From an uncultured Eubacteriales bacterium (GTDB taxonomy: Bacteria > Bacillota > Clostridia > Oscillospirales > Acutalibacteraceae): a stretch of DNA of 23,031 bases. The DNA is taken from positions 1-23,031 of the forward strand of contig CAKSQS010000040.1 in NCBI GenBank assembly GCA_934486705.1, written 5' to 3'. Made by a program: the position numbers and the translations under genes. The notes beneath the pieces were generated by a model. The model was not told the origin of the DNA, did not search any database, and saw only the letters and a list, made by a program, of their open reading frames with translations. Within the stretch, counting starts at the first letter, position 1, and each line of letters begins with the position of its first letter. This document shows positions 1 through 7,671 of the stretch, in pieces.

Positions 1-25
1 TTTCTGTAAATATACGGTATACCAT
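1..25 (-). CDS. purL: Start of phosphoribosylformylglycinamidine synthase PurL (partial, runs off window)
   Basis: Only the first eight codons lie in the window. They read M-V-Y-R-I-F-T-E from an ATG at 25..23, one base after the purD TGA (29..27). An AAGGA-type ribosome binding site lies in the last purD codons. The N-terminus MVYRIF resembles that of the large single-chain FGAM synthase of many Clostridia, as I remember it. PurL would convert FGAR, glutamine and ATP to FGAM, a step otherwise missing from this operon. The call rests on eight residues plus operon context, so it is an inference. Confidence 0.62.
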
Positions 26-26
26 A

Positions 27-1298
27 TCAGTTTTCCTTTCCGGCGTTAAGCGCCTTTAAGCCTATATCCCTGCGGTAGAACGCATTTTCAAACGAAATTT
101 TTTCTGCCTTTTCATAAGCCGCGCAGAGCGCCTCTTTAAGCGTGGGGGCGGTTGCGGTAACGCCCAGCACCCTGCCGCCCGAGGTTACAAGCCTGCCTTC
201 CTTAATTTCTGCGCCTGCCACGAAAACGCTGCCCTTTACGCTTTCGTCCATTTTAATTTCAAAGCCCTTTTTGTAAGCTACGGGGTATCCGCCCGATGCT
301 ATTATAACGCAGGCGGCGGCGTCGTTTTTAAACCGTACCTCGGTGTTTTTTAACGTGCCGTTTGTAACCGCGCGCATAACCGTGAAAAGGTCGCTTTCAA
401 GCAGGGGCAAAACCACCTGTGTTTCGGGGTCGCCGAAACGGCAGTTGTATTCAATTACCTTAGGGCCGTCTGCCGTCAGCATAAGCCCGAAATAAAGGCA
501 GCCCTTAAAGGTGCGTCCCTCTGCGTTCATAGCGTTTACAGTGGGTAAAAAGATTTTTTCCATGCAAAGCTTTGCGATTTCCGGAGTATAATAGGGGTTC
601 GGCGCTATTGTTCCCATACCGCCTGTGTTAAGCCCTTTATCCCCGTCCAGCGCGCGCTTGTGATCCATTGAAGAAACCATGGGAACTACCGTTTCCCCGT
701 CCGTAAACGAAAGCACGGAAACCTCAGGACCTGTTAAAAATTCTTCTATAACAATTTTTTCGCCGCTTTTGCCGAAGATTTTATCCTCCATAATATCGCG
801 CACGGCGCGTTTTGCGTCTTCCCGCGTTTCGGCAATAATTACACCTTTGCCGAGTGCTAAGCCGTCCGCCTTAATAACGGCAGGCAGCGGCGCCGTTTCA
901 AGGTATGCAAGCGCGCTTTCGGGGTTATCGAAAACCTCATAAGCGGCAGAGGGTATGCCGTATTTTTTCATAAGATTTTTTGAAAAAACCTTGCTGCCCT
1001 CAATAATCGCCGCCTTTTTATCGGGTCCGAAACAGGGTATACCCGCCTTTGTAAGCTCGTCCACCGCGCCGAGGCACAGCGGATCATCGGGCGCAACCAC
1101 AGCGTAATCAATTTTATTTTCGGCTGCAAATTTCACCTGCGCCGCTATATCGGTAGCGCCTATATTTACGCAAACCGCGTCGGCGGCAATTCCGCCGTTG
1201 CCGGGCAACGCGTAAAGCTCGGTTATCTCTTTGCTTTCCTTAAGCTTTTTAATAATGGCGTGCTCTCTCCCGCCGCCGCCTATAACCATTACCTTCAT
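27..1298 (-). CDS. purD: Phosphoribosylamine-glycine ligase (GAR synthetase) PurD
   Basis: Cytosolic ATP-grasp enzyme that joins phosphoribosylamine and glycine to give GAR, the second step of purine synthesis. At 423 aa it is full length for the family. The N-terminal domain opens with the glycine-rich VIGGGGREHA (about 5-14). ATP-grasp signatures are VIKADGLALGKGV (141-153), DHKR (212-215), NTGGMG (224-229) and VIEYNCRFGDPETQ (281-294), followed by the usual C-terminal AIRS-like domain. The ATG is preceded by AAGGAG about 9 nt upstream. The gene starts 15 nt after purH and is followed at once by the putative purL start, so it is an internal operon gene with no promoter of its own. Confidence 0.98.
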   Translation of the reverse strand: MKVMVIGGGGREHAIIKKLKESKEITELYALPGNGGIAADAVCVNIGATDIAAQVKFAAENKIDYAVVAPDDPLCLGAVDELTKAGIPCFGPDKKAAIIEGSKVFSKNLMKKYGIPSAAYEVFDNPESALAYLETAPLPAVIKADGLALGKGVIIAETREDAKRAVRDIMEDKIFGKSGEKIVIEEFLTGPEVSVLSFTDGETVVPMVSSMDHKRALDGDKGLNTGGMGTIAPNPYYTPEIAKLCMEKIFLPTVNAMNAEGRTFKGCLYFGLMLTADGPKVIEYNCRFGDPETQVVLPLLESDLFTVMRAVTNGTLKNTEVRFKNDAAACVIIASGGYPVAYKKGFEIKMDESVKGSVFVAGAEIKEGRLVTSGGRVLGVTATAPTLKEALCAAYEKAEKISFENAFYRRDIGLKALNAGKEN

Positions 1299-1313
1299 TT
1301 GAAAAACTCCTTA

Positions 1314-2498
1314 TCAGTGGTGGAAAAGCCTCATGCCCGTAAACGCCATTGCAATGCCGTATTTATTGCAGCAATCAATTACAATGTCGTCACGAATTGA
1401 GCCGCCCGGCTCCGCAATGTACGAAACGCCGCTTTTATGCGCGCGCTCTATATTATCATCAAACGGGAAAAATGCGTCAGACCCTAAAGCTACGCCCGAA
1501 ATACCCGATAAATAATTCTTTATTTCCTCATCAGTCAGCGGTTCGGGGCGGGTTTTAAAGTATTTCTGCCATATGCCGTCGGCGCAAACGTCCTCTTCGT
1601 TGCGGTTTATAAAACCGTCTATAATATTATCGCGGTCGGGACGTCTTATATCATCCTTAAACGGCAGCTCAAGCACGCGGTCATACTGCCGCAAAAACCA
1701 AGTATCAGCCTTAGAGCCTGCAAGACGTGTGCAATGCACGCGCGACTGCTGCCCCGCGCCCACGCCTATCGCCTGACCTTCAAACGCAAAGCAGACCGAG
1801 TTCGACTGGGTGTATTTAAGGGTTATAAGCGAAATTATAAGGTCGCGGCGGGCGCTTTCGGGAATATTTTTATTCTCCGTTACAATATTATTAAGCAGTG
1901 AATTACCAATTTTAAAATTATTTCTGCCCTGTTCAAAGGTTATGCCGAAAACCTGCTTGCGCTCTGTCGGTTCGGGAATATATTCGGGGTCTATTTCAAC
2001 TATATTGTAGCCGCCCTTGCGCTTTGATTTTAAAATTTCAAGCGCTTCGGGCTCATAGCCGGGGGCTATAACGCCGTCGGACACCTCGCGCTTTATAAGC
2101 TCGGCGGTCTTTTTATCGCATATATCGGAAAGCGCAACCCAGTCCCCGAAGGAACACATACGGTCGGTTCCCCTTGCCCTTGCGTACGCGCAGGCAAGCG
2201 GAGAATCGTCAAGCCCCTCAATATCATCCACAAAGCAAGCCTTTTTAAGTTTATCGGACAGCGGAATACCAACAGCCGCGCTTGTGGGGCTCACGTGCTT
2301 AAACGAGGTAACGGCGGGCAGACCCAACGCCTCTTTCAGCTCCTTTACAAGCTGCCAGGAATTAAACGCGTCAAGAAAATTTATGTAGCCCGGCTTTCCG
2401 TTAAGAATTTTAATGGGCAGCTCCGCACCGTTTTCCATAAATATTTTGGCGGGCTTTTGGTTTGGGTTGCAGCCGTATTTCAGTTCAAACTCTTTCAT
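1314..2498 (-). CDS. purH: Stand-alone AICAR transformylase (PurH C-terminal domain only)
   Basis: Transfers a formyl group from 10-formyl-THF to AICAR, giving FAICAR. At 394 aa the protein equals the transformylase domain of bifunctional PurH (usually 510-530 aa). It begins directly at KYGCNPNQKPA, with no N-terminal MGS-like IMP cyclohydrolase domain. The family's catalytic Lys-His pair is present in SFKHVSP (K67, H68). Further signatures are QSNSVCFA, GQAIGVGAGQQSR and IAEPGGSIRDD. A GGGAGAT ribosome binding site sits in the last codons of the upstream purO; the gap is 3 nt. The missing cyclohydrolase activity is probably supplied by that neighbour. This is not a broken gene: the reading frame is intact and the start has a good ribosome binding site. 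Confidence 0.93.
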   Translation of the reverse strand: MKEFELKYGCNPNQKPAKIFMENGAELPIKILNGKPGYINFLDAFNSWQLVKELKEALGLPAVTSFKHVSPTSAAVGIPLSDKLKKACFVDDIEGLDDSPLACAYARARGTDRMCSFGDWVALSDICDKKTAELIKREVSDGVIAPGYEPEALEILKSKRKGGYNIVEIDPEYIPEPTERKQVFGITFEQGRNNFKIGNSLLNNIVTENKNIPESARRDLIISLITLKYTQSNSVCFAFEGQAIGVGAGQQSRVHCTRLAGSKADTWFLRQYDRVLELPFKDDIRRPDRDNIIDGFINRNEEDVCADGIWQKYFKTRPEPLTDEEIKNYLSGISGVALGSDAFFPFDDNIERAHKSGVSYIAEPGGSIRDDIVIDCCNKYGIAMAFTGMRLFHH

Positions 2499-2501
2499 TT
2501 T

Positions 2502-3221
2502 TTATCTCCCGTTTTTGTTTATTATCTTATCGGTGTACTTGCCTGTTTCAATATCGGTATAACGCACATAAAGTGAAATTTTGTTATCCACATTCAGGTT
2601 TTCCCAAATTTCGTTTGCAAATTCCTCAATATCAGCCTTAATATTTACCCTGTGCGGCTCGCCCGTGAATGTGGGCAGCGGGTCGCCGTTGCAGTTATAG
2701 GTGTGTATAAAGTGACCGAGCCCCGCCACAGACGGATAAGAATAGGTGTAACGACAGCAATCAGAACCGCTTTCGTCTATACTTTTTAATATACTCATTT
2801 CATAATTAAAGCCGTTTTCAAAATAAAGTATACCGCTTATTCTGGGGGTAAAATTCGGCGCGTCGGGCTCAAATTCGCGGGTTTCAAGCGATTCCTTAAA
2901 GCTTTTGCCCTCACCTGTTAAATTATATACCGTGTCGGTTTGGTCGCCGTTTGTAACAATAAGGCTGTTTTCCGTTTTGCGAACGGCATTGTAAATTATA
3001 AGCGACGGGTCGCTGACCTTTGACACGTCAAAAGGCTCGGTTTTAAGCGTTTCGCCGTTCTTCACAAACACGCGGTTGCGGCTGTTTTCGCTCCTGCCCA
3101 TAATAAAATACGCGCACACCGCATTTTTCTTATCGGGCGAGGTTCCTATAACTATTCCGCGCCCCGCATACTCGTTGTTTTTTAAAAGGGTAGATATATC
3201 GTAGGATTTATATACGTTCAT
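2502..3221 (-). CDS. purO: PurO-type IMP cyclohydrolase
   Basis: Predicted to close the FAICAR ring to IMP, the last step of the pathway. The 239-aa protein has an N-terminal YAGRGIVIG (18-26) and then YFIMGRSENSRNR (38-50), the arrangement I recognise from the archaeal PurO family (roughly YxGR...GRSxxSRNR). It is unrelated to the MGS-like cyclohydrolase domain of PurH. Context supports the role: it sits between purN and a purH that lacks its cyclohydrolase domain. The start ATG has AAGGAG 8 nt upstream and overlaps the purN 3' end by 14 nt, suggesting translational coupling. The family call comes from motif recall and position, not a search; the alternative is an uncharacterised purine-operon protein. 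Confidence 0.77.
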   Translation of the reverse strand: MNVYKSYDISTLLKNNEYAGRGIVIGTSPDKKNAVCAYFIMGRSENSRNRVFVKNGETLKTEPFDVSKVSDPSLIIYNAVRKTENSLIVTNGDQTDTVYNLTGEGKSFKESLETREFEPDAPNFTPRISGILYFENGFNYEMSILKSIDESGSDCCRYTYSYPSVAGLGHFIHTYNCNGDPLPTFTGEPHRVNIKADIEEFANEIWENLNVDNKISLYVRYTDIETGKYTDKIINKNGR

Positions 3222-3828
3222 TTTTCCGCTCCTTAATTTCTTTGCAAACCTTTTCGGCAGCCTCGGGCAGTATTATCCATTCGGCGTTTTCCATAACCCG
3301 CTTTTGCAGAATTTCGGGCGTATCGTTTTCTTCCATATCAACCGCCTTTTGCATTATAATTCTGCCGCCGTCGGGTATTTCGTTTACAAAATGCACCGTA
3401 GCGCCCGTTACCTTAACGCCGTAATCAAGCGCCGCCTTGTGAACCCTAAGCCCGTAAAACCCCTCGCCGCAAAAGGACGGTATAAGCGAAGGATGCACGT
3501 TTATTATCCTCTCGGGGTAGTGCTTTACGAAATCCGCGCTTAAAATGCTCATAAAGCCCGCAAGCACAATAACCTCGATTTTTTCTTTTTCAAGCACGTT
3601 TAAAATGTTTTTTTCAAAATCTTGCTGCGAAAAGCCCTTTCTTTCGCAAACCGCGGTTTTAATTCCCGCGTTTTCAGCTCTTTTAAGGGCATAGGCGTTT
3701 TTGTTGCTTGAAACCACAAGCTTTATTTCGCCGCTTGTTATGATACCGCTTTTTTGGGCGTCTATCAGCGCCTGCAAATTTGTTCCGCCGCCCGACACCA
3801 GCACCGCAAGATTTACTTTATTATTCAA
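3208..3828 (-). CDS. purN: Phosphoribosylglycinamide formyltransferase PurN (TTG start)
   Basis: 10-formyl-THF-dependent GAR transformylase, converting GAR to FGAR in the cytosol. The 206-aa length is typical. It shows the phosphate loop VLVSGGGTNLQAL (9-21), the catalytic Asn-His in INVHPSLIP (N110, H112) and the Asp of PDGGRI (D153). The initiation codon is TTG, overlapping the purM stop by 8 nt (TTGAATAA). GAGGGTG lies 6 nt upstream and no ATG is available before the nucleotide-binding loop, so TTG is the best start. The weak codon plus overlap suggests that output is set by termination of purM translation. It is one of two formyl-folate users in this ZTP-controlled operon. Confidence 0.96.
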   Translation of the reverse strand: MNNKVNLAVLVSGGGTNLQALIDAQKSGIITSGEIKLVVSSNKNAYALKRAENAGIKTAVCERKGFSQQDFEKNILNVLEKEKIEVIVLAGFMSILSADFVKHYPERIINVHPSLIPSFCGEGFYGLRVHKAALDYGVKVTGATVHFVNEIPDGGRIIMQKAVDMEENDTPEILQKRVMENAEWIILPEAAEKVCKEIKERKNERI

Positions 3829-4861
3829 TTATAACACCCTCATCGGATTTAATAACCGAGCCTATAATATAAGCGTCCTCGCCGTTTGCTTTGAGAATTT
3901 CCACAGCTTTTTCCTTATCCTCATCCGCTACGGTCACGCTCATACCGACACCCATATTAAAGGTGTTGAACATATCTCGCTCGGGAATGCTGCCCTTTTC
4001 TTCAATAAGGCGGAATATCGGCGGAATTTTAAGCGAAGATTTTTCAACCTTAACCGAATAACCATCGGGCAATGCGCGCGGTATATTTTCGTAAAATCCG
4101 CCGCCCGTTATGTGCGATACCGCTTTTACATTCACCTTTTCAAAAAGCGCAAGCATTGATTTAACGTAGATTTTTGTAGGCTCTAAAAGCGTATCGCCAA
4201 GCGTTCTGCCGCTAAGTTCTTTAAGTGGAGAGGTAAGGTCGCAGTTTTCAATATCAAACACCCGCCGCACAAGCGAAAATCCGTTTGAATGAACGCCCGA
4301 GGAAGCCAGCGCAATTACCGCGTCGCCCTCTTTAACCGTGCTTTTTTGCAGCATTTTCTTTTTATCTACAATACCCGTGCAGTAGCCCGCAAGGTCGTAA
4401 TCTTCTTCGGGCATAAGCCCCGGGTGCTCGGCAGTCTCGCCGCCTATAAGCGCGCAGCCTGCCCTCACGCAGCCCTCAGCCACGCCGCTTACTATTTCGG
4501 CTATTTTTTCGGGGTAATTCTTGCCGCAGGCAATATAATCAAGGAAGAAAAGCGGCTTTGCCCCGCAGCAGATTATATCGTTCACGCACATTGCAACGCA
4601 GTCTATGCCTATGGTATTGTGGCGGTCAAGCAGCATTGCAAGCTTTATTTTTGTGCCTACGCCGTCTGTGCCCGAAACCAAAACGGGTTCTTCAATGCCC
4701 TTAAGGTCAAGCCCGAAGCAACCGCCGAAGCCGCCCACATCGTCAAGACAGCCAGCCGTTTTTGTTCTTGCAATGTGGCTTTTCATAAGCTCAACCGATT
4801 TATAGCCCGCGGTTATATCAACGCCGGCGGCGGCGTATGATTTTGACTGTGAATTATTCAT
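3821..4861 (-). CDS. purM: Phosphoribosylformylglycinamidine cyclo-ligase (AIR synthetase) PurM
   Basis: ATP-dependent ring closure of FGAM to AIR. The 346-aa protein (from MNNSQSKSYAAAGVD) is the normal family size. It carries SGTDGVGTKIKLA (63-75) and GIDCVAMCVNDI (85-96), both hallmarks of PurM. The chosen start at 4861 has AAGGAG 7 nt upstream and overlaps the purF stop by 8 nt (ATGAATAA). The frame stays open 36 bases further to 4897, but that extension lies inside purF, lacks the homologous start and was rejected. It overlaps purN at its 3' end by 8 nt, so purF-purM-purN form a tightly coupled run. Confidence 0.97.
   Translation of the reverse strand: MNNSQSKSYAAAGVDITAGYKSVELMKSHIARTKTAGCLDDVGGFGGCFGLDLKGIEEPVLVSGTDGVGTKIKLAMLLDRHNTIGIDCVAMCVNDIICCGAKPLFFLDYIACGKNYPEKIAEIVSGVAEGCVRAGCALIGGETAEHPGLMPEEDYDLAGYCTGIVDKKKMLQKSTVKEGDAVIALASSGVHSNGFSLVRRVFDIENCDLTSPLKELSGRTLGDTLLEPTKIYVKSMLALFEKVNVKAVSHITGGGFYENIPRALPDGYSVKVEKSSLKIPPIFRLIEEKGSIPERDMFNTFNMGVGMSVTVADEDKEKAVEILKANGEDAYIIGSVIKSDEGVIIE
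3829..3841 (-). promoter_or_regulatory. Ribosome binding site deciding the purN TTG start
   Basis: GAGGGTG (3841..3835) lies six bases before the TTG at 3828 and within the last purM codons. It supports TTG as the initiation codon and coupling of purN to purM translation. Confidence 0.7.
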
Positions 4862-6299
4862 TGCCGTTCTCCTTATTTTCGGAAATTTTACTTTCAAATC
4901 TGTTTTTCATAGGGGCTGACGGTATTTCGGTCGGGTAATTTCCGTCAAAGCAGGCGGTGCAGTAGCCCGTGCCGTGAACGCCCTTTGCAATCTGCTTAAC
5001 GCTTTCAACGCTTAAATATCCGAGTGAATCAACGCCGATAAGCTTTGCTATTTCATCAACCGAATGCTTGCAGGCTATCAGGTTTTCCCGCGAGTCAATA
5101 TCCGTTCCGTAATAGCACGGGTTCATAAACGGCGGAGCGGATACGCGCATATGTATCTCCTTAGCGCCCGCCTCACGCAAAAGCTTTACTATTCTGGCGC
5201 TTGTAGTACCGCGCACAATTGAATCGTCTATCATAACTATTCGCTTGCCGCGCGCCACCTCGGCTATAGGGTTCAGCTTTATTTTAACCTTATCCTCGCG
5301 GCTTTTCTGCCCCGGGGCTATAAAGGTTCTGCCTATGTATTTATTTTTTATAAAGCCAATTTCATAGGGTATGCCCGATTGCTTTGAGTAACCTAAAGCC
5401 GCGTCCAGCCCCGAATCGGGCACGCCTATTACCACATCTGCCTGCACGGGGTGTTCAAGCGCCAAAAACGCGCCTGCCCTTTGCCTTGCGGTGTGCACCG
5501 AGCAGCCGTCTATCACCGAATCGGGGCGCGCAAAATAAATGTACTCAAAAACGCAAAGCGAGCAGGGCGCTTTTTGGCAATGGTCTTCAATGGTTCTGAC
5601 CCCGTTTTTATCAAACACCACTATTTCGCCCGGCTTTATATCGCGTATAAATTCCGCTCCCACAGCGTCAAGCGCGCAGCTTTCGGATGCTACGATGTAT
5701 CTTCCGTCCTCCGTTTTGCCGTAGCACAGCGGTCGAAAGCCGTTTTCATCGCGCACGGCAATAAGCTTTGAGGGGGACATTATAACCAGCGAATACGCGC
5801 CCTTAATGCGGTTCATTGCGGCGTTTACCGCCTGCTCTATTGAGGGGGCGGTAAGGCGCTCCTTTGTTATAATGTAGGATATTACCTCGGTATCGCTTGT
5901 GGTGTGGAAAATTGAGCCTTCAAGCTCTAATTCACGCCTTAATTCCCCCGAATTTACAAGGTTACCGTTATGCGCCAGCGCCATTTTACCCTTTATATGA
6001 TTTACCACTATAGGCTGCGCGTTGCTGCGGTCGTTTGAACCGGTAGTGCCGTAGCGCGCATGACCTACCGCGATATTGCCTTCCCCCAAGCGCTCTATTA
6101 TTTCGGGTGTGAAAACATCGTTTACAAGCCCCGTATCCTTATAAGCCTTAAAAACGCCGTCGTCATTTACCACTATACCGCAGGATTCCTGCCCGCGGTG
6201 CTGGAGCGCGAACAAGCCGTAATACGCAGTGCTTGCAACGTCGCTTGTTTCCCCCGAGTATACTCCGAATACTCCGCATTCTTCTCTTAAGCTGCTCAT
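4854..6299 (-). CDS. purF: Amidophosphoribosyltransferase PurF (Fe-S type)
   Basis: Commits PRPP to purines: glutamine plus PRPP gives phosphoribosylamine. The N-terminal Ntn-type glutaminase is preceded by a short propeptide, MSSLREE, with the nucleophile Cys8 exposed after cleavage (CGVFG). NGNLVN (111-116) and TTSDTEV are typical of the glutaminase. The PRTase domain has the PRPP loop VMIDDSIVRGTTS (355-367). Cysteines at about 246, 410, 447 and 450 (PCSLC, LIACK, YCTACFDG) match those ligating the 4Fe-4S cluster in the B. subtilis enzyme. A cluster would make the protein oxygen-labile, fitting an anaerobe. The ATG follows GGAGG by about 7 nt and lies 15 nt after purC. It is probably also feedback-inhibited by purine nucleotides, as in the family. 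Confidence 0.98.
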   Translation of the reverse strand: MSSLREECGVFGVYSGETSDVASTAYYGLFALQHRGQESCGIVVNDDGVFKAYKDTGLVNDVFTPEIIERLGEGNIAVGHARYGTTGSNDRSNAQPIVVNHIKGKMALAHNGNLVNSGELRRELELEGSIFHTTSDTEVISYIITKERLTAPSIEQAVNAAMNRIKGAYSLVIMSPSKLIAVRDENGFRPLCYGKTEDGRYIVASESCALDAVGAEFIRDIKPGEIVVFDKNGVRTIEDHCQKAPCSLCVFEYIYFARPDSVIDGCSVHTARQRAGAFLALEHPVQADVVIGVPDSGLDAALGYSKQSGIPYEIGFIKNKYIGRTFIAPGQKSREDKVKIKLNPIAEVARGKRIVMIDDSIVRGTTSARIVKLLREAGAKEIHMRVSAPPFMNPCYYGTDIDSRENLIACKHSVDEIAKLIGVDSLGYLSVESVKQIAKGVHGTGYCTACFDGNYPTEIPSAPMKNRFESKISENKENGNE

Positions 6300-6314
6300 T
6301 TATGCCTCCAAGTA

Positions 6315-7025
6315 TCAGTTGCCGAAAACTCTTTTCATCATTTCGTTGTATGCGTCTTCTACTCCGCCCATATCGCGGCGGAAACGGTCTTTATCAAGCT
6401 TTTCGTTAGTGTCTGCGTCCCAAAAGCGGCAGGTATCGGGCGATATTTCATCAGCCAAAACAATTGTGCCGTCTTTCAGTCTGCCGAATTCAAGCTTAAA
6501 ATCTACCAATTTAACATTGAGAGAAAGGAAGTATTCTTTAAGAATATCGTTAACCTTAAACGCCATAGCCTTTATTTCTTCAATTTCCTTTTTGGTTGCA
6601 AGCCCCAAAGCCAAAGCGTGGTAAGAATTTATAAGCGGGTCGTGCAAATCGTCGTTTTTATAAGAAAACTCTATAGTAGGCTCTGAAAATACAATGCCCT
6701 CATTAACGCCGTAGCGCTTTGCAAACGAGCCTGCCGAAATATTGCGTATTATAACCTCAAGCGGTACTATAGATACTTTTTTAACCACCGTTTCGCGGTC
6801 GTTAAGCTCTTCAACAAAGTGGGTGGGAACGCCGTGCTTTTCAAGCAGGCGGCAAAGATAGTTTGACATTCTGTTGTTTATAACGCCCTTGCCCGATATT
6901 GTGCCTTTTTTAAGCCCGTCAAGCGCGGTTGCGTCGTCCTTATAAGATACTATTACCAAATCGGGGTCGTTTGTAGCGTAAACCTTTTTTGCCTTGCCCT
7001 CATACAGCTGGGTTGTTTTTTCCAT
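6315..7025 (-). CDS. purC: Phosphoribosylaminoimidazole-succinocarboxamide synthase PurC
   Basis: SAICAR synthetase: couples CAIR and aspartate with ATP hydrolysis. The 236-aa protein is the compact bacterial form. Signatures are LYEGKAKKVY (7-16), PLEVIIRNISAGS (88-100) and ADEISPDTCRFWD (191-203). The ATG is preceded by GGAGG with an 8-nt spacer; this ribosome binding site abuts the purE stop codon, leaving a 14-nt gap. No purB (the lyase acting next) is found in the window, so that enzyme must be encoded elsewhere. Confidence 0.98.
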   Translation of the reverse strand: MEKTTQLYEGKAKKVYATNDPDLVIVSYKDDATALDGLKKGTISGKGVINNRMSNYLCRLLEKHGVPTHFVEELNDRETVVKKVSIVPLEVIIRNISAGSFAKRYGVNEGIVFSEPTIEFSYKNDDLHDPLINSYHALALGLATKKEIEEIKAMAFKVNDILKEYFLSLNVKLVDFKLEFGRLKDGTIVLADEISPDTCRFWDADTNEKLDKDRFRRDMGGVEDAYNEMMKRVFGN

Positions 7026-7039
7026 TTTAAATTCCTCCG

Positions 7040-7531
7040 TTAATTAAACTCTTTTTCTATTGCCGCGTTTTTTTCAAGAACCCTTTCGGCGTCGGCTTTG
7101 CGCTTTGTCTCTAACTTTTCGGCAAGAGCGCTGTCGCTTACGCTTAAAATTTCTATGCATAACAAAGCGGCATTAACAGCACCGTCAATTGCAACCGTGG
7201 CAACGGGAATACCCGAAGGCATTTGTACGGTTGAAAGCAGTGCGTCAATACCGCCTAAATTACCCGATTTTATCGGTATGCCGATAACCGGCAGAGTTGT
7301 GTTTGCGGCAACAGCACCGGCTAAGTGCGCCGCCATTCCGGCAGCCGCTATAACCGCACCAAAGCCGTTTTCGCGCGCCGATTTACTGAAACAAGCTGCC
7401 TCCTCGGGTGTGCGGTGTGCCGAGAAAACGTGTATTTCAAACGGCACCCCGAATGAGGAAAGTGTGTCAGCCGCTTTTTTTACAACCGGCAAATCGCTGT
7501 CGCTTCCCATAATTATTGCTATTTTTTTCAT
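7040..7531 (-). CDS. purE: 5-(carboxyamino)imidazole ribonucleotide mutase / AIR carboxylase PurE
   Basis: Small (163 aa) cytosolic enzyme that makes CAIR. It has GSDSD (9-13), SAHRTP (37-42, with catalytic-type His39), GMAAHL (65-70) and VQMPSGIPVATVAI. The start at 7531 (MKKIAIIMGSDSD) is fixed by a strong GGAGG ribosome binding site. The frame continues upstream to 7672, but that extension would translate the riboswitch and terminator and is rejected. This is the first gene of the purine operon, directly behind the ZTP riboswitch. No purK is visible, so whether it acts as an N5-CAIR mutase (class I) or a direct AIR carboxylase (class II) cannot be settled here; the sequence looks class I-like to me. 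Confidence 0.97.
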   Translation of the reverse strand: MKKIAIIMGSDSDLPVVKKAADTLSSFGVPFEIHVFSAHRTPEEAACFSKSARENGFGAVIAAAGMAAHLAGAVAANTTLPVIGIPIKSGNLGGIDALLSTVQMPSGIPVATVAIDGAVNAALLCIEILSVSDSALAEKLETKRKADAERVLEKNAAIEKEFN

Positions 7532-7549
7532 TTTATCCCCTCCGGAATT

Positions 7550-7591
7550 AAAAAGGGCATACTCGTCCTTTAAAAAAGGATAAGTATGCCC
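7550..7591 (-). terminator. Intrinsic terminator forming the ZTP riboswitch expression platform
   Basis: GGGCATACTTATCC pairs with GGACGAGTATGCCC: 14 positions with one G-U pair and one A-C mismatch, closed by TTTTTTAAA and followed by five U. The first GGGC of the stem is also the conserved GGGC at the 3' end of the aptamer, so folding the terminator must break the ligand-binding pseudoknot. This is the layout of a transcriptional ON switch. It may also stop read-through from the upstream sugar operon. Confidence 0.87.
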
Positions 7592-7656
7592 AGACGGTCG
7601 GCGTTTAAGCTTTTCGGTCCATGTGGTGCTCCACTTATCCGTCAGTCCCGAAAGCC
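7587..7656 (-). ncRNA. ZTP (pfl motif) riboswitch controlling the purine operon
   Basis: On the minus strand the leader shows the layout of the ZTP/pfl aptamer. P1 pairs TTTCGG with CCGAAA. The GACTGACGGATAA segment corresponds to the conserved GACUGGCGAACA. P2 is a GTGG-AGCA-CCAC hairpin. The 3' domain ends in CCGACCGTCTGGGCA, matching the conserved CCGCCUGGGC. A pseudoknot between GACGG and CCGTC keeps pairing while differing from the commonly studied Fusobacterium sequence (GGCG/CGCC as I recall it), which argues for real structure. ZTP and AICAR derivatives rise when 10-formyl-THF is scarce. Binding should stabilise the pseudoknot and prevent the overlapping terminator. Confidence 0.87.
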
Positions 7657-7671
7657 ATTTCGTATAGCGCA

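Noticed and set aside
1314..2498. purH as a truncated pseudogene
   Set aside because: The transformylase domain is complete from start to stop, its catalytic residues are intact and the ribosome binding site is good; the missing domain is replaced by the adjacent purO-type gene.
4289..4840. Long plus-strand open frame (183 codons) opposite purM, and similar plus-strand frames throughout
   Set aside because: They are antisense to clearly conserved genes, lack family motifs and have no convincing ribosome binding sites.
4862..4897. 12-residue N-terminal extension of PurM
   Set aside because: It lies inside purF, and the start at 4861 has AAGGAG at correct spacing and matches the family N-terminus.
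7587..7665. Guanine/adenine-type purine riboswitch or THF riboswitch in the purE leader
   Set aside because: The conserved three-way junction core of the purine aptamer is absent, and the 3' CUGGGC with pseudoknot fits the ZTP motif instead.
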